In this document: positions 9,038 to 17,417 of the stretch, piece after piece
Layout: each line of letters begins with the position of its first letter
Numbering within the stretch: position 1 is the first letter of the stretch
NCBI RefSeq assembly: GCF_000406965.1
Contig: NZ_KE136364.1
Location: forward strand, 458,811 to 522,810
Source of the DNA: Enterococcus avium ATCC 14025
GTDB lineage: Bacteria; Bacillota; Bacilli; Lactobacillales; Enterococcaceae
Length of the DNA: 64,000 bases
Direction: 5' to 3'
Program-made: the position numbers and the translations under genes
The notes under the pieces: generated by a model
What the model was told of the DNA's origin: nothing
Databases searched by the model: none
What the model saw: only the letters and a program-made list of their open reading frames with translations

Positions 9038-9955
9038 ATGAAGATGAAGATAAAAATTGAACGGAATCAGAAGGAAAAGATACAAAAAAAGAAAAAAGAA
9101 CGATTAGTTTCAGTGGGCAAGCATCGAAAAATGGTGCTTGCTCTTTGGCTTTTACTGTCTTGCAGTCTTGCTTTTGGAATCTACAAAAATTTCACCGCCA
9201 TTGATCAGCACACGACCCATGAGAAAGTGATTGTAAAAGAGAAGGTAGTGAATACTTCTGGCATTGAAAATTTTACGAAGGATTTTGCGAAAGAATACTT
9301 TTCGTGGAAGAATAACAAGGCGGTAATTGAAAAGAGAATGAGTAATCTCGAACAGTATCTTACAGAAGAAGGAATCGCTTTGAGCCAAGACATGGTTCGA
9401 GCGGATACTCCCACTAGTTCCGAAGTTCAATCAATAAAAATTTTAGATGTAGAAAAACATTCAGAAGGATTTGTCGTTTCATTTTTAGTGGATCAAAAGA
9501 TTACGGAAGGGAAAAAGACACAACCAATTTCTTCTGCATACCGAGTGTCGATCTTTGAAGATGAAAACAGGAACCATATAGTGACGAGTTTGCCTACTAT
9601 GATCGCAAAACCTGATAAGGCAAAATATGAGGTAAAACAAGTAGAAAGTGATTCGGAAATTGATGCCAAGACAACGGAAGAAATCACTGAGTTTCTTGAG
9701 ACGTTTTTCAAACTTTATCCAACTGCTTCAGAAAAGGAATTAGAATATTATGTTGAAAATGAAGCGATGCGACCAATCAATAAAAATCTAAAATTTGTAG
9801 AATTAGAGAACCTAGTTTTTGAGAAAACAGATAAAAATATACAAGTGGTAGTTGATGTGAAATATCTTGATAATTTGTCAAAAATAACAAGTATATTTGA
9901 GTACAGTTTGAGATTACGAGAAAATGGAAATTGGACAATTATTGATTCTGAATAG
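9038..9955 (+). CDS. orf13: Conjugation protein TcpC-like (Tn916 Orf13)
   Basis: A 305-residue protein with a basic N-terminus, one membrane segment near residues 30-50 (MVLALWLLLSCSLAFGI) and an extracytoplasmic part. This is the layout of TcpC, a scaffold of Gram-positive conjugation channels whose C-terminal domains resemble VirB8. It is full length and its frame is intact, but its partners (Orf15-Orf17) are absent here, so it is probably an orphan. It is the last backbone gene before the cargo. Confidence 0.88.
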   Translation: MKMKIKIERNQKEKIQKKKKERLVSVGKHRKMVLALWLLLSCSLAFGIYKNFTAIDQHTTHEKVIVKEKVVNTSGIENFTKDFAKEYFSWKNNKAVIEKRMSNLEQYLTEEGIALSQDMVRADTPTSSEVQSIKILDVEKHSEGFVVSFLVDQKITEGKKTQPISSAYRVSIFEDENRNHIVTSLPTMIAKPDKAKYEVKQVESDSEIDAKTTEEITEFLETFFKLYPTASEKELEYYVENEAMRPINKNLKFVELENLVFEKTDKNIQVVVDVKYLDNLSKITSIFEYSLRLRENGNWTIIDSE

Positions 9956-9990
9956 TGATTTTTTATGAACAATTCACAATCAGATGAGAA

Positions 9991-10031
9991 AATATCCCGG
10001 GACATAACTTGATGACCCGGGATATTTTTCT
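9991..10031 (+). terminator. Strong intrinsic terminator after orf13
   Basis: The arms AATATCCCGGG and CCCGGGATATT around a 14-nt loop are followed by TTTTC. It closes the transfer module and, read the other way, could also end the convergent YibE/F genes. Confidence 0.8.
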
Positions 10032-10103
10032 TTTAGTAGTAAAAAGTGAATGTTGTAATAGGAAGGTACAAGACTGGGTCTTAATTGATTAATAAAGCAT
10101 AAT

Positions 10104-10859
10104 TCATTTTTTAGTGCGCATAAAGTAATAGCCTGAAAAACATGCAGTTAGTGGAAGAGTAATCACCGTTGAAGCACCAGCTAAGAGACTGATAGTCAAT
10201 TCAGTAATGAAAACTTTAGAATTTATAACAGTGGATAGAGGATAATTAAGATCGTAGAACCAAAAAAATAGTGCCAGATTATTCGCGATGAAAGCAAAAA
10301 ACAATGTGTGAATACTAGAACTTAATAGTTCTGTAGCTACTTTCATCCCTGAAGCAATCAATTTATGACGATTCTCGAATTTGATTTGGTTATGAAGCTC
10401 ATACATGCTGCTTGTGATGGCAATGCTTGCATCGATGATAGCACCAGACATGGAAAAAATAACTACAGCAGAGACTATTTCTTCAAAGGGCATCTTGGCT
10501 GTTAAATTTAATACAGAAATTTCTTCAATTTCCTCTGAACTAAATCCAGCGATATTTAGATTTTTAGTAATTGTAGGAATTATCAAGATTATTAAAGTAA
10601 AAGTAATTATCACGCAAAGAAATGCTGATTTTGTTTTTGTGGTGTAACCATTCACAAAAAATAAAATAACGCCAGATAAGGTGAATAGTGAAATCAAAAG
10701 AGATGGAGTTAAGGGTACCCCGAATCTAAGAGAAAGCGAAAATCCTAGAAAAATTCCAAAACTCATGAAAAGACCTATTAACAAATAAAAGGAAGATTTT
10801 CCCAAGATAATAAATGACATAATACATAGTATTAGAAATAAAAAAATAAGAACATTCAT
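10104..10859 (-). CDS. YibE/F-like membrane protein, second gene
   Basis: A 251-residue integral membrane protein with about seven hydrophobic segments, of the YibE/F family. The ATG at 10859 is chosen because AAAGGAGG lies just upstream; it overlaps the TAA of the preceding gene (TAATG), so the two are translationally coupled. YibE/F proteins are often encoded as pairs; the transported substrate is not established. The location beside a Zur box and zinc genes suggests a metal-linked role, which is inference. Confidence 0.75.
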   Translation of the reverse strand: MNVLIFLFLILCIMSFIILGKSSFYLLIGLFMSFGIFLGFSLSLRFGVPLTPSLLISLFTLSGVILFFVNGYTTKTKSAFLCVIITFTLIILIIPTITKNLNIAGFSSEEIEEISVLNLTAKMPFEEIVSAVVIFSMSGAIIDASIAITSSMYELHNQIKFENRHKLIASGMKVATELLSSSIHTLFFAFIANNLALFFWFYDLNYPLSTVINSKVFITELTISLLAGASTVITLPLTACFSGYYFMRTKK

Positions 10860-11962
10860 TATTGAAGGCCTCCTTTCCAAAGAACACAGAGGAGACTAGC
10901 TGGCACAGATAATAAGATAACAAATGCTCCACAAAATACACGAAGGATTTCTAAAGAAAGATGCATTTCTAGAGTTGCTGCCAAGGACCAGCCATTATTA
11001 AGATAAAAAATTATCATGGGTAAAGAACCACTGAGGTAGGCAAACATTAATACATTAATCATAGAAGGAGTAACATCTTTAGCGATACGTCGTCCTGAAG
11101 CAACTAACTCCAAGGTAGTAATAGTCGGTTTTTGTCTAATCAATTCTTTTAGAGGAGTTACTAATGTGACAATCATGTCTACACCCGCCCCGATACCACC
11201 AAATATTAGGCTTGAATAGAAGACACCCAAATAAGGGCGTGTTAGAAATTGCATTTCCTCAAATCGAATCCCTTTATTTCCCATAAATTTAAGCGCAGTA
11301 AAACAAATCAGAAATCCTAAAAGGACAATGATATAAGTTGCTGCTATCAAATCTAATCGAAAAGCGTGAATACCATAATTAGATAGAAAAGTCACGATAA
11401 TAGATAAAGCTGCATAAATAATGATGACGAATAGTGTTGGGATGCTAGGATAAACAATTTCAAATCTAAGAGACAACAAAAGCAAGAGCAGATTGATGCA
11501 TAACCCTATGAAAGCCCTAAGCCCTGAGGTTTTTCCAACTAACAATAGAATGAGTAGAAAAACTGTAACTATTGAAAAAGCTAGCCCATCGCGTTTTTCG
11601 CTAATAACAGAGGATAAATCTTCGTTCAACAATACTTGATCCTTAATCCTTAAATGAGTCGTTAAGCCAGTGACAGATTGATTGTCAATAGTAAGTTTAA
11701 GGAATTCTCCATTTTTATTAAGTATTTTCCCTTCGATAACTTTGTATCCGTCTTCTTCTTTGATTTTTGAAATCTCCATAATAGGATTTTGGTAAAATTT
11801 AGCGCTTTTATGTTGAACTTGATAACCTATCATCAAAATCATCGGAAGAAAGATTATGAAAATTAGCATCTTTTTCTTCAATATTTCATTCTCCTGTTCT
11901 TTTAATTTTTCCGGTTCACTATACACCTTGCTAAATGAGCTTTCAAATGACTGGTTATTCAT
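10859..11962 (-). CDS. YibE/F-family membrane protein, first gene
   Basis: A 367-residue protein with a cytoplasmic N-terminal 30 residues, one membrane segment, an extracytoplasmic domain to about residue 120 (DGYKVIEGKI, DQVLLNEDL) and then a block of membrane helices, as in YibE. It is transcribed away from the zinc operon, with its start about 65 bp from the Zur box, so shared control is possible. I see no strong ribosome site before the ATG at 11962. Confidence 0.75.
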   Translation of the reverse strand: MNNQSFESSFSKVYSEPEKLKEQENEILKKKMLIFIIFLPMILMIGYQVQHKSAKFYQNPIMEISKIKEEDGYKVIEGKILNKNGEFLKLTIDNQSVTGLTTHLRIKDQVLLNEDLSSVISEKRDGLAFSIVTVFLLILLLVGKTSGLRAFIGLCINLLLLLLSLRFEIVYPSIPTLFVIIIYAALSIIVTFLSNYGIHAFRLDLIAATYIIVLLGFLICFTALKFMGNKGIRFEEMQFLTRPYLGVFYSSLIFGGIGAGVDMIVTLVTPLKELIRQKPTITTLELVASGRRIAKDVTPSMINVLMFAYLSGSLPMIIFYLNNGWSLAATLEMHLSLEILRVFCGAFVILLSVPASLLCVLWKGGLQ

Positions 11963-11989
11963 GTGAATTATTTTTCATGTTATTTATTG

Positions 11990-12018
11990 TTGACAACAGA
12001 AATTTTTACTGATATGGT
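11990..12018 (+). promoter_or_regulatory. Promoter of the zinc-free ribosomal protein operon
   Basis: A consensus TTGACA (11990-11995) is followed after 17 bp by TATGGT (12013-12018). The predicted transcription start falls at the edge of the Zur box, so bound repressor would block initiation. Confidence 0.75.
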
Positions 12019-12026
12019 GTCAATGT

Positions 12027-12049
12027 TAAATCGGAACCTTTACGATTTA
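12027..12049. promoter_or_regulatory. Zur box
   Basis: TAAATCG, nine bases, CGATTTA: the outer arms are perfect inverted repeats and match the Zur operator of Bacillus and Staphylococcus (TAAATCGTAAT-N-ATTACGATTTA); the inner TTA before CGATTTA is kept. Zur is a Fur-family repressor that binds when zinc is sufficient, so the downstream genes should be on during zinc starvation. No zur gene is visible in the window; the host protein would have to act. Confidence 0.85.
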
Positions 12050-12081
12050 TATTGAGTAAATCAAAATAAGAAGGAGCGCAA

Positions 12082-12357
12082 ATGGATATGGCAAAGAAAT
12101 CGAAAATAGCTAAGGCGAAGAAACAAATGGCGATGATTGAAAAATATGCAGAAAAACGTCAGGAATTAAAGGCTGCAGGAGATTATGCAGGCCTTGCTAA
12201 ATTGCCAAAAGATTCAAACCCAACTCGGCTGAAGCTTCGTGATCAGACGGATGGTCGCCCAAGAGGTTATATGCGAAAGTTTGGTATGTCTCGTATCAAG
12301 TTTAGGGAGCTTGCCCATCAAGGTTTGATTCCTGGAGTAAAAAAAGCGAGTTGGTAA
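12082..12357 (+). CDS. rpsN: 30S ribosomal protein S14, zinc-free (C-) form
   Basis: A 91-residue S14 with no cysteine at all, so it lacks the zinc ribbon of the short C+ form. It matches the long S14 form ([47 protein letters not shown]). The C- paralogue replaces the zinc form when zinc is scarce and frees zinc from ribosomes. The ATG at 12082 is five bases after AAGGAG; the ATG at 12088 would give the more usual MAKKSK start. First gene behind the Zur box. Confidence 0.93.
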   Translation: MDMAKKSKIAKAKKQMAMIEKYAEKRQELKAAGDYAGLAKLPKDSNPTRLKLRDQTDGRPRGYMRKFGMSRIKFRELAHQGLIPGVKKASW

Positions 12358-12383
12358 TTTTCATCTTATGAGGAGGAAGTATC

Positions 12384-12563
12384 ATGGCAGTACCGGCAAG
12401 AAAAACATCTAAGGCGAAGAAAAGATTAAGAAGAACTCATCAAGCCATAGTAAAACCAGAGATTTCGTTTGACGAAACGAATGGGGACTACAGACGCAGC
12501 CATCATGTATCTTTGAAGGGTTACTACAAAGGAAAGCAAGTAATTAAGCGAGCTCAAAAATAG
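12384..12563 (+). CDS. rpmF: 50S ribosomal protein L32, zinc-free (C-) form
   Basis: A 59-residue protein, [19 protein letters not shown] at the start and [20 protein letters not shown] later. Normal L32 has a CxxC pair before the HRSHHV motif; here that stretch reads [17 protein letters not shown] and the protein has no cysteine. AGGAGGAAG precedes the ATG. It lies between rpsN and a gene of unknown function in one operon. Confidence 0.93.
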   Translation: MAVPARKTSKAKKRLRRTHQAIVKPEISFDETNGDYRRSHHVSLKGYYKGKQVIKRAQK

Positions 12564-12593
12564 TTTATAGATAACTTTTAGGAGGGACTCAAA

Positions 12594-12971
12594 ATGGAAA
12601 TTCTTTACCCACCTTTAGTTGAACAAGGGTTGAAGTATTATCTTGAAACAACCAAACAAGCACTAGATAAAAGTACTTTTTATCGTTCAATGGTTGAAAA
12701 AGGAATCATTACCGAAACTGGTTTGCCAACTCAGCATGCAATCGAAAATGGATTAGTCAAAGATTACTATGAGGACGAAGGATTGTCATTTGATGAGTTC
12801 TTAAAAATCTATCCAGTTTTTGAAGAGTATGACGAAGAGCTATTTCAACGTATCGATGGTTATTGGGAGATACCCATCGAGATGAAAGAAAATTTAGTTT
12901 CGCAGTTGGAATCTGGGGAGTTGCCTTACGAGGATACTCAACAGATTGAAACGTATCTTGAAGATCGATAA
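12594..12971 (+). CDS. Unknown acidic protein of the zinc-starvation operon
   Basis: A 125-residue protein, strongly acidic, without cysteines, membrane segments or a signal peptide. Its N-terminal half is helical and polar ([19 protein letters not shown]), the rest rich in Glu, Asp and Tyr ([30 protein letters not shown]). It has its own AGGAGGG site and sits between two zinc-free ribosomal protein genes with short gaps, so it should be expressed with them. I do not recognise a family. Confidence 0.75.
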   Translation: MEILYPPLVEQGLKYYLETTKQALDKSTFYRSMVEKGIITETGLPTQHAIENGLVKDYYEDEGLSFDEFLKIYPVFEEYDEELFQRIDGYWEIPIEMKENLVSQLESGELPYEDTQQIETYLEDR

Positions 12972-12994
12972 CTAGCGAAAGAGGAGGGAAATTT

Positions 12995-13144
12995 ATGCGT
13001 CAAAATATTATTTTAGAATGCGTAGAAACAGGGGAACGCCTGTATCTTACTAGTAAAAATAAACGGAATAACCCGGAACGATTAGAGTTAAAAAAATATT
13101 CACCAAAACTGCGGTGGCGGGCAATTTTTAAAGAAGTCAAATAG
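12995..13144 (+). CDS. rpmG: 50S ribosomal protein L33, zinc-free (C-) form
   Basis: A 49-residue protein with the L33 hallmarks ([36 protein letters not shown]). The two CxxC pairs of zinc-binding L33 are missing; only the single Cys of ILEC remains. GAGGAGGG precedes the ATG. Third zinc-free ribosomal protein in the operon. Confidence 0.93.
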   Translation: MRQNIILECVETGERLYLTSKNKRNNPERLELKKYSPKLRWRAIFKEVK

Positions 13145-13167
13145 GGAAACAGTAAGAAGGTGACAAA

Positions 13168-14160
13168 ATGGGCATACCAGTTACAATCGTCTCTGGGTTT
13201 CTGGGGTCTGGGAAAACGACACTAATCAATCAAGCTTTGCAAGTTTCACCTTATCCAAAGGAAGAAATTGTCATAATTGAAAATGAATTTGGTGAGGTTG
13301 GAATCGATCACGAATTATTGGTTCACAGTGAGGAACGGGTCTTACAACTAAATAATGGTTGTATGTGTTGCAGTCTGCGCAGTGATTTATTAGGAATATT
13401 GACTTCTTTACTGGAAGTTGTCGAAGAAAGACAACAAGCAATTTCGCAAATAATCATTGAAACTACAGGAATCGCGGACCCGCAACCAATCGTACAAACA
13501 CTTTTAACAGCACCCCAGCTAAGAGGAAATCTATATATTGATAGTTTATTGACTATTTTTGATAGTGAAAACTTTGAGCTGATTGAAAGAGAGCCACAAG
13601 CTCTTAAGCAACTTGTCATGGCAGATCGCATTTTTGTATCGAAAAAACAAAATACAAGTTTGTCTAAACGAGAAATCTATCAGAGAGAAATTAAAAACAT
13701 CAACCCTTTAGCTGATATTAGGACTTTTACACAGAATGATTTAATTCAAAAAGAGGATTTTTTTAATTTGGAAAAGTTCAATCAGCCCTTAATTCTTGAA
13801 AATGATTCATCAAAAAATAGTCATGAAGGTGAGCATCATCACCATCACCATCATCAAGAACATGATTTTCAATCAATCCTCTTAACTTCAGACCAAGAAC
13901 TCAACAAGAATTTTTTACTCCAATGGATTGACTGGCTGATTTTTACCAATCAAGGAAAATTGTACCGTTCTAAAGGATTAATCTCCTTGCAAGAGCATGA
14001 CTTTGTAGTCGCCATGCAAGGAGTCAATGAACAGGTTAACTTTCAATATACTACTCAAAAAAAAGACCAAACCACGATTATCCTGATCGGAAAAAAATTG
14101 GATGAAGAAATGATCAAACTGAGTTTTGATAAATTAATTTCTGAAAGTAAATCACGGTAA
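13168..14160 (+). CDS. COG0523 (CobW/G3E) GTPase-like zinc protein with altered NKxD motif
   Basis: 330 residues. Walker A GFLGSGKTT at residues 10-18, the ENEFGEVGID switch region, the metal-binding motif NGCMCC near residue 68, and a His-rich stretch (HHHHHHHQEH) near residues 225-235. In the family these proteins are zinc metallochaperones or sensors induced by Zur. Odd point: the guanine-specificity motif NKxD, which is TKTD and NKCD in the other two COG0523 proteins here, reads SKKQ. It follows rpmG by 23 bp and should be in the Zur operon. Confidence 0.88.
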   Translation: MGIPVTIVSGFLGSGKTTLINQALQVSPYPKEEIVIIENEFGEVGIDHELLVHSEERVLQLNNGCMCCSLRSDLLGILTSLLEVVEERQQAISQIIIETTGIADPQPIVQTLLTAPQLRGNLYIDSLLTIFDSENFELIEREPQALKQLVMADRIFVSKKQNTSLSKREIYQREIKNINPLADIRTFTQNDLIQKEDFFNLEKFNQPLILENDSSKNSHEGEHHHHHHHQEHDFQSILLTSDQELNKNFLLQWIDWLIFTNQGKLYRSKGLISLQEHDFVVAMQGVNEQVNFQYTTQKKDQTTIILIGKKLDEEMIKLSFDKLISESKSR

Positions 14161-14183
14161 GAAATGACTGGAGGTGGTTTGTA

Positions 14184-14306
14184 ATGGAGAAAATGGATTT
14201 ATCTAGTGCGCATCGACGTCTCAAAAGCCCGAATATTAAAACTAGAAAACGGGCATTAAAAATTATCAAGGAACATAAACGAAATAAAATGAAAAAGTCA
14301 GCGTAA
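14184..14306 (+). CDS. 40-residue basic small protein between zinc genes
   Basis: MEKMDLSSAHRRLKSPNIKT begins a 40-residue, very basic, probably helical peptide ending KRNKMKKSA. A GGAGGTGG site lies seven bases before the ATG. I recall similarly short proteins next to metal genes in other lactic acid bacteria, sometimes labelled putative metal homeostasis protein, but cannot confirm the match here. The charge would suit RNA or ribosome binding. It lies 17 bp before adcA. Confidence 0.7.
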   Translation: MEKMDLSSAHRRLKSPNIKTRKRALKIIKEHKRNKMKKSA

Positions 14307-14323
14307 TTGGGGAAGGAAAAAGA

Positions 14324-15853
14324 ATGAAGAAAATAAGTGTAGGACTCATCGCGGTAGTAGCTTTAGGATTATTGGGAGCTTGCTCTAGCAATAAGGATGC
14401 GAAAGTATCGAATGATAAAGATGGAAAATTAGAGATTGTGACAACATTTTATCCAATGTATGATTTCACAAAAAATATCGTCGGCGATGAAGCAAATGTG
14501 AAGTTAATGGTTCCGGCTGGATCAGAGCCTCATGACTATGAGCCGTCTGCCAAAGATATGGCAAAAGCTCACGATGCCGATGTTTTTGTTTATCATAATG
14601 AAAACATGGAAACGTGGGTACCAAAGGCTCAAGAAAGTTGGGAGAAAGGTATACCTAACGTTGTAGAAGGTACAAAAGACATGATTCTGTTGCCGGGTAG
14701 TGAAGAAGAAGGACATGACCACGACCACGGGGAAGAAGGTCATCATCACGAACTTGACCCCCATACATGGGTTTCACCTAAAATGGCAATTCAAGAAGTT
14801 TCGAATATCAAGGATCAGTTAGTTAAGCTTTATCCACAAAAAGCCAAAGTATTTGAGACAAATGCCGAGAAATATTTAAACAAACTGAAACAGTTGGATG
14901 CTGACTACACTGCTAGTTTTAAGGATGCGAAACAAAAAAGCTTTGTAACTCAACATGCTGCTTTTGGTTATTTGGCTTTAGACTATGGCTTGACACAAGT
15001 TCCTATTGCTGGATTAACACCAGAACAAGAGCCTACTTCTAGTCGATTAGCCGAATTAAAAGAATATGTACAAAAGAATGGGATTAATTACATTTACTTT
15101 GAAAAAAATGCTAATGATAAAATTGCGAAAACGCTAGCGAATGAAGCAAACGTAAAAATGGAAGTATTAAATCCACTTGAAAGCTTGACAAAAAAACAAA
15201 TGGATAATGGGGAAGATTATGTTTCAGTGATGGAAGATAATTTAAAAGCGTTAGAGAAAACCACAACAGTTGCCGGTAAAGAAGTAGCACCAGAGAAGGA
15301 AGCGAAGGACGAAAAGACAGTTGCTAACGGTTACTTTGAAGACGCTGATGTGAAGGATCGCGAACTAAGTGATTATGCAGGTGACTGGCAATCTGTTTAC
15401 CCTCTATTAAAAGATGGAAGTCTGGATGCAGTCTTTGATTACAAAGCAAAAATTAACAAAGACATGACGGCAGAGGAATACAAAGAATATTACACTGCCG
15501 GCTATCAGACAGATGTGGAGGCCATTAACATTGAAGGAAACACCATGGATTTTGTAGTCAAGGGAGAACACCATAAATATACCTACAAGTATGTTGGGTA
15601 CAAAATTTTGACTTATGAAAAAGGGAATCGCGGTGTGCGCTTTAATTTTGAAACAGAAGACGCTGAGGCTGGTCGCTTTAAGTATGTGCAGTTTAGTGAT
15701 CACGGAATTGCACCAAGTAAGGCAGCCCACTTCCATATTTTCTTTGGCGGGGAGAGTCAAGAAAAACTTTACAATGAATTGCATAACTGGCCTACTTTTT
15801 ATCCAGCTTCATTGTCTGAACATGAAATTGCGCAAGAAATGATGGCTCATTAA
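14324..15853 (+). CDS. adcA: Zinc-binding lipoprotein AdcA (ZnuA-like plus ZinT domain)
   Basis: 509 residues. Lipobox LLGAC with Cys20. Residues 35-310 form a cluster A-I substrate-binding domain with zinc ligands in GSEPHDYEP, the His-rich loop (GHDHDHGEEGHHHE, from residue 130), HTWVSP and TQHAAFGY. Residues about 330-509 are a ZinT domain (FEDADVKDRELSDYAGDWQS, AAHFHIFFGG). In streptococci and enterococci AdcA captures zinc for the AdcCB permease. No adcCB genes are present here, so it would have to feed the chromosomal permease. Within the Zur operon. Confidence 0.95.
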   Translation: MKKISVGLIAVVALGLLGACSSNKDAKVSNDKDGKLEIVTTFYPMYDFTKNIVGDEANVKLMVPAGSEPHDYEPSAKDMAKAHDADVFVYHNENMETWVPKAQESWEKGIPNVVEGTKDMILLPGSEEEGHDHDHGEEGHHHELDPHTWVSPKMAIQEVSNIKDQLVKLYPQKAKVFETNAEKYLNKLKQLDADYTASFKDAKQKSFVTQHAAFGYLALDYGLTQVPIAGLTPEQEPTSSRLAELKEYVQKNGINYIYFEKNANDKIAKTLANEANVKMEVLNPLESLTKKQMDNGEDYVSVMEDNLKALEKTTTVAGKEVAPEKEAKDEKTVANGYFEDADVKDRELSDYAGDWQSVYPLLKDGSLDAVFDYKAKINKDMTAEEYKEYYTAGYQTDVEAINIEGNTMDFVVKGEHHKYTYKYVGYKILTYEKGNRGVRFNFETEDAEAGRFKYVQFSDHGIAPSKAAHFHIFFGGESQEKLYNELHNWPTFYPASLSEHEIAQEMMAH

Positions 15854-15874
15854 AATTATTTTGGAGGAAATCAC

Positions 15875-16114
15875 GTGGTAAGAGAAGCCTTATTGTCCAT
15901 GGAACCCAAGAATATTGAGGCTTATCAACGGTATCGACTTGCAAAGCAAATGCGATTGAGCGGGAGTACGTTAGCTGATATTGCTATCACCTTAAAAGTC
16001 AGTATCGATACGGTCTCTAGAGGATTAAAACAAGATCCCGACTGTCGCTTTATCAAGGTCAATACAGGGAGAAGTAGGCGTTTAGCAAAACGGCAAAATA
16101 ACCTGACCAATTAA
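15875..16114 (+). CDS. Small helix-turn-helix protein
   Basis: 79 residues from a GTG five bases after TTGGAGGAAA. Residues about 20-52 (RLAKQMRLSGSTLADIAITL, then KVSIDTVSRGLK) look like a transposase- or sigma-type helix-turn-helix, and the C-terminus is basic. It is last in the operon before a terminator. It may be a regulator of the cluster, but there is no metal-binding motif in it. Confidence 0.65.
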   Translation: MVREALLSMEPKNIEAYQRYRLAKQMRLSGSTLADIAITLKVSIDTVSRGLKQDPDCRFIKVNTGRSRRLAKRQNNLTN

Positions 16115-16125
16115 TTGATAACACC

Positions 16126-16172
16126 AGAGCAGATCAGTTTTTTCCTTATTTGGATTTGATCTGCTCTTTATT
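16126..16172 (+). terminator. Intrinsic terminator closing the first zinc operon
   Basis: Perfect arms AGAGCAGATCA and TGATCTGCTCT with a 20-nt loop, followed by TTATT. The zagA gene starts 22 bp later without an obvious new promoter, so partial read-through may be needed. Confidence 0.75.
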
Positions 16173-16193
16173 ATGTAAAGAAAGAGGTTCTCT

Positions 16194-17417
16194 ATGAAAA
16201 AAATACCTGTCACGGTCCTAACCGGATATCTTGGTTCAGGAAAAACGACACTTTTAAATCATATTCTACATGGTAATCATGGAAAGAAAATTGCCGTTAT
16301 TGTAAATGATATGGGGGAAGTGAATGTTGACGAAGCACTAGTCGATAAGAAAGGCTTTAAAAGAACCGAAGAAAAACTAGTTTCAATGCCGAATGGCTGT
16401 ATTTGCTGTACCTTACGTGAAGATTTGATTGTCGAACTAAATCAATTAGCGCAATTACCTGACTTGGATCAAATTGTTATTGAAGCTTCAGGAATCAGTG
16501 AACCAATTCCAATCGCACAATCAATTACTTTAGCTAAGAATCCTTTAGACATTGATTTGACCCAGCGATTAGAGATTGATGCCATTATCACAGTAGTGGA
16601 TGTAAAACGTTTTTGGGATAATTTCGGAGCTGGCGAAAAAATTCAAGAAAGAAAAAATGAAGGTGATGTGGCTGAAGAAGAACGGGATATTCGCGATTTG
16701 CTAATTGATCAAATCGAGTGTTGTAACATATTGCTTTTAAATAAATGCGACTTAGTGCCAAACAATACGATTGATAAAATCAATGGTCTAATTGCTAAGT
16801 TACAGCCTAATGCAAAAATAATTCGGACAATCAAAGGTGAAGTAGACTTATCGGAAATTCTAAATACAAATCTTTTTAATATAGATGAGATTTCCTATTC
16901 AGCAGGTTGGCTCAAAGAGTTAGAGCTTGGCTATCAAAATCATGTTCCTGAAACAGAAGAATATGGTATCTCAAGTTTCGTCTATCGCAATCGGTTACCC
17001 TTTGATGCACAAAAATTTGCCCATTTTGCGGATCAAAATTTTCCCGACAACATTACAAGGGCAAAGGGATTTCTTTGGTTTGCTCAACACAGTGATTTTT
17101 CAGCGGTCTTTGAAACGGTAGGTAATCACAAAAGTATTGAACCATTAACTTATTGGGTAGCTAGTTTACCAAAAATTGAGCGTCAAATGATTATTCAACA
17201 AAATCCTGAATTGAAGGAAGCTTGGCATCCGTTGTTTGGCGATCGCATTAATGAATTAGTTTTCATTGGTATGGAGATGGATCAACAATGGATTACAGAG
17301 CAACTTGATGGTTGTTTAATTGATTCTGATTCTCTGAATGCGGATAATTTCCGAAAAACTTCACCATTTGCATGGAAGAAGTCTACTATGTTTAGCCAGA
17401 TACCGTCAACGGAATGA
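16194..17417 (+). CDS. zagA: Zinc chaperone GTPase ZagA/YciC
   Basis: 407 residues, collinear with Bacillus subtilis YciC (ZagA). Walker A GYLGSGKTT, NDMGEVNVDEA, metal motif NGCICC near residue 69, NKCD base-recognition motif, then the CobW C-terminal domain (ISSFVYRNRLPF, SIEPLTYWVASLP, SPFAWKKS). In B. subtilis ZagA is Zur-controlled and delivers zinc to the folate enzyme FolE. Its stop overlaps the next gene by ATGA. I see no good Zur box directly upstream. Confidence 0.92.
   Translation: MKKIPVTVLTGYLGSGKTTLLNHILHGNHGKKIAVIVNDMGEVNVDEALVDKKGFKRTEEKLVSMPNGCICCTLREDLIVELNQLAQLPDLDQIVIEASGISEPIPIAQSITLAKNPLDIDLTQRLEIDAIITVVDVKRFWDNFGAGEKIQERKNEGDVAEEERDIRDLLIDQIECCNILLLNKCDLVPNNTIDKINGLIAKLQPNAKIIRTIKGEVDLSEILNTNLFNIDEISYSAGWLKELELGYQNHVPETEEYGISSFVYRNRLPFDAQKFAHFADQNFPDNITRAKGFLWFAQHSDFSAVFETVGNHKSIEPLTYWVASLPKIERQMIIQQNPELKEAWHPLFGDRINELVFIGMEMDQQWITEQLDGCLIDSDSLNADNFRKTSPFAWKKSTMFSQIPSTE

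Noticed and set aside
13835..13865. His-run as an engineered tag or vector sequence
   Set aside because: It lies inside a COG0523 protein, whose natural members commonly carry His-rich zinc-binding stretches.
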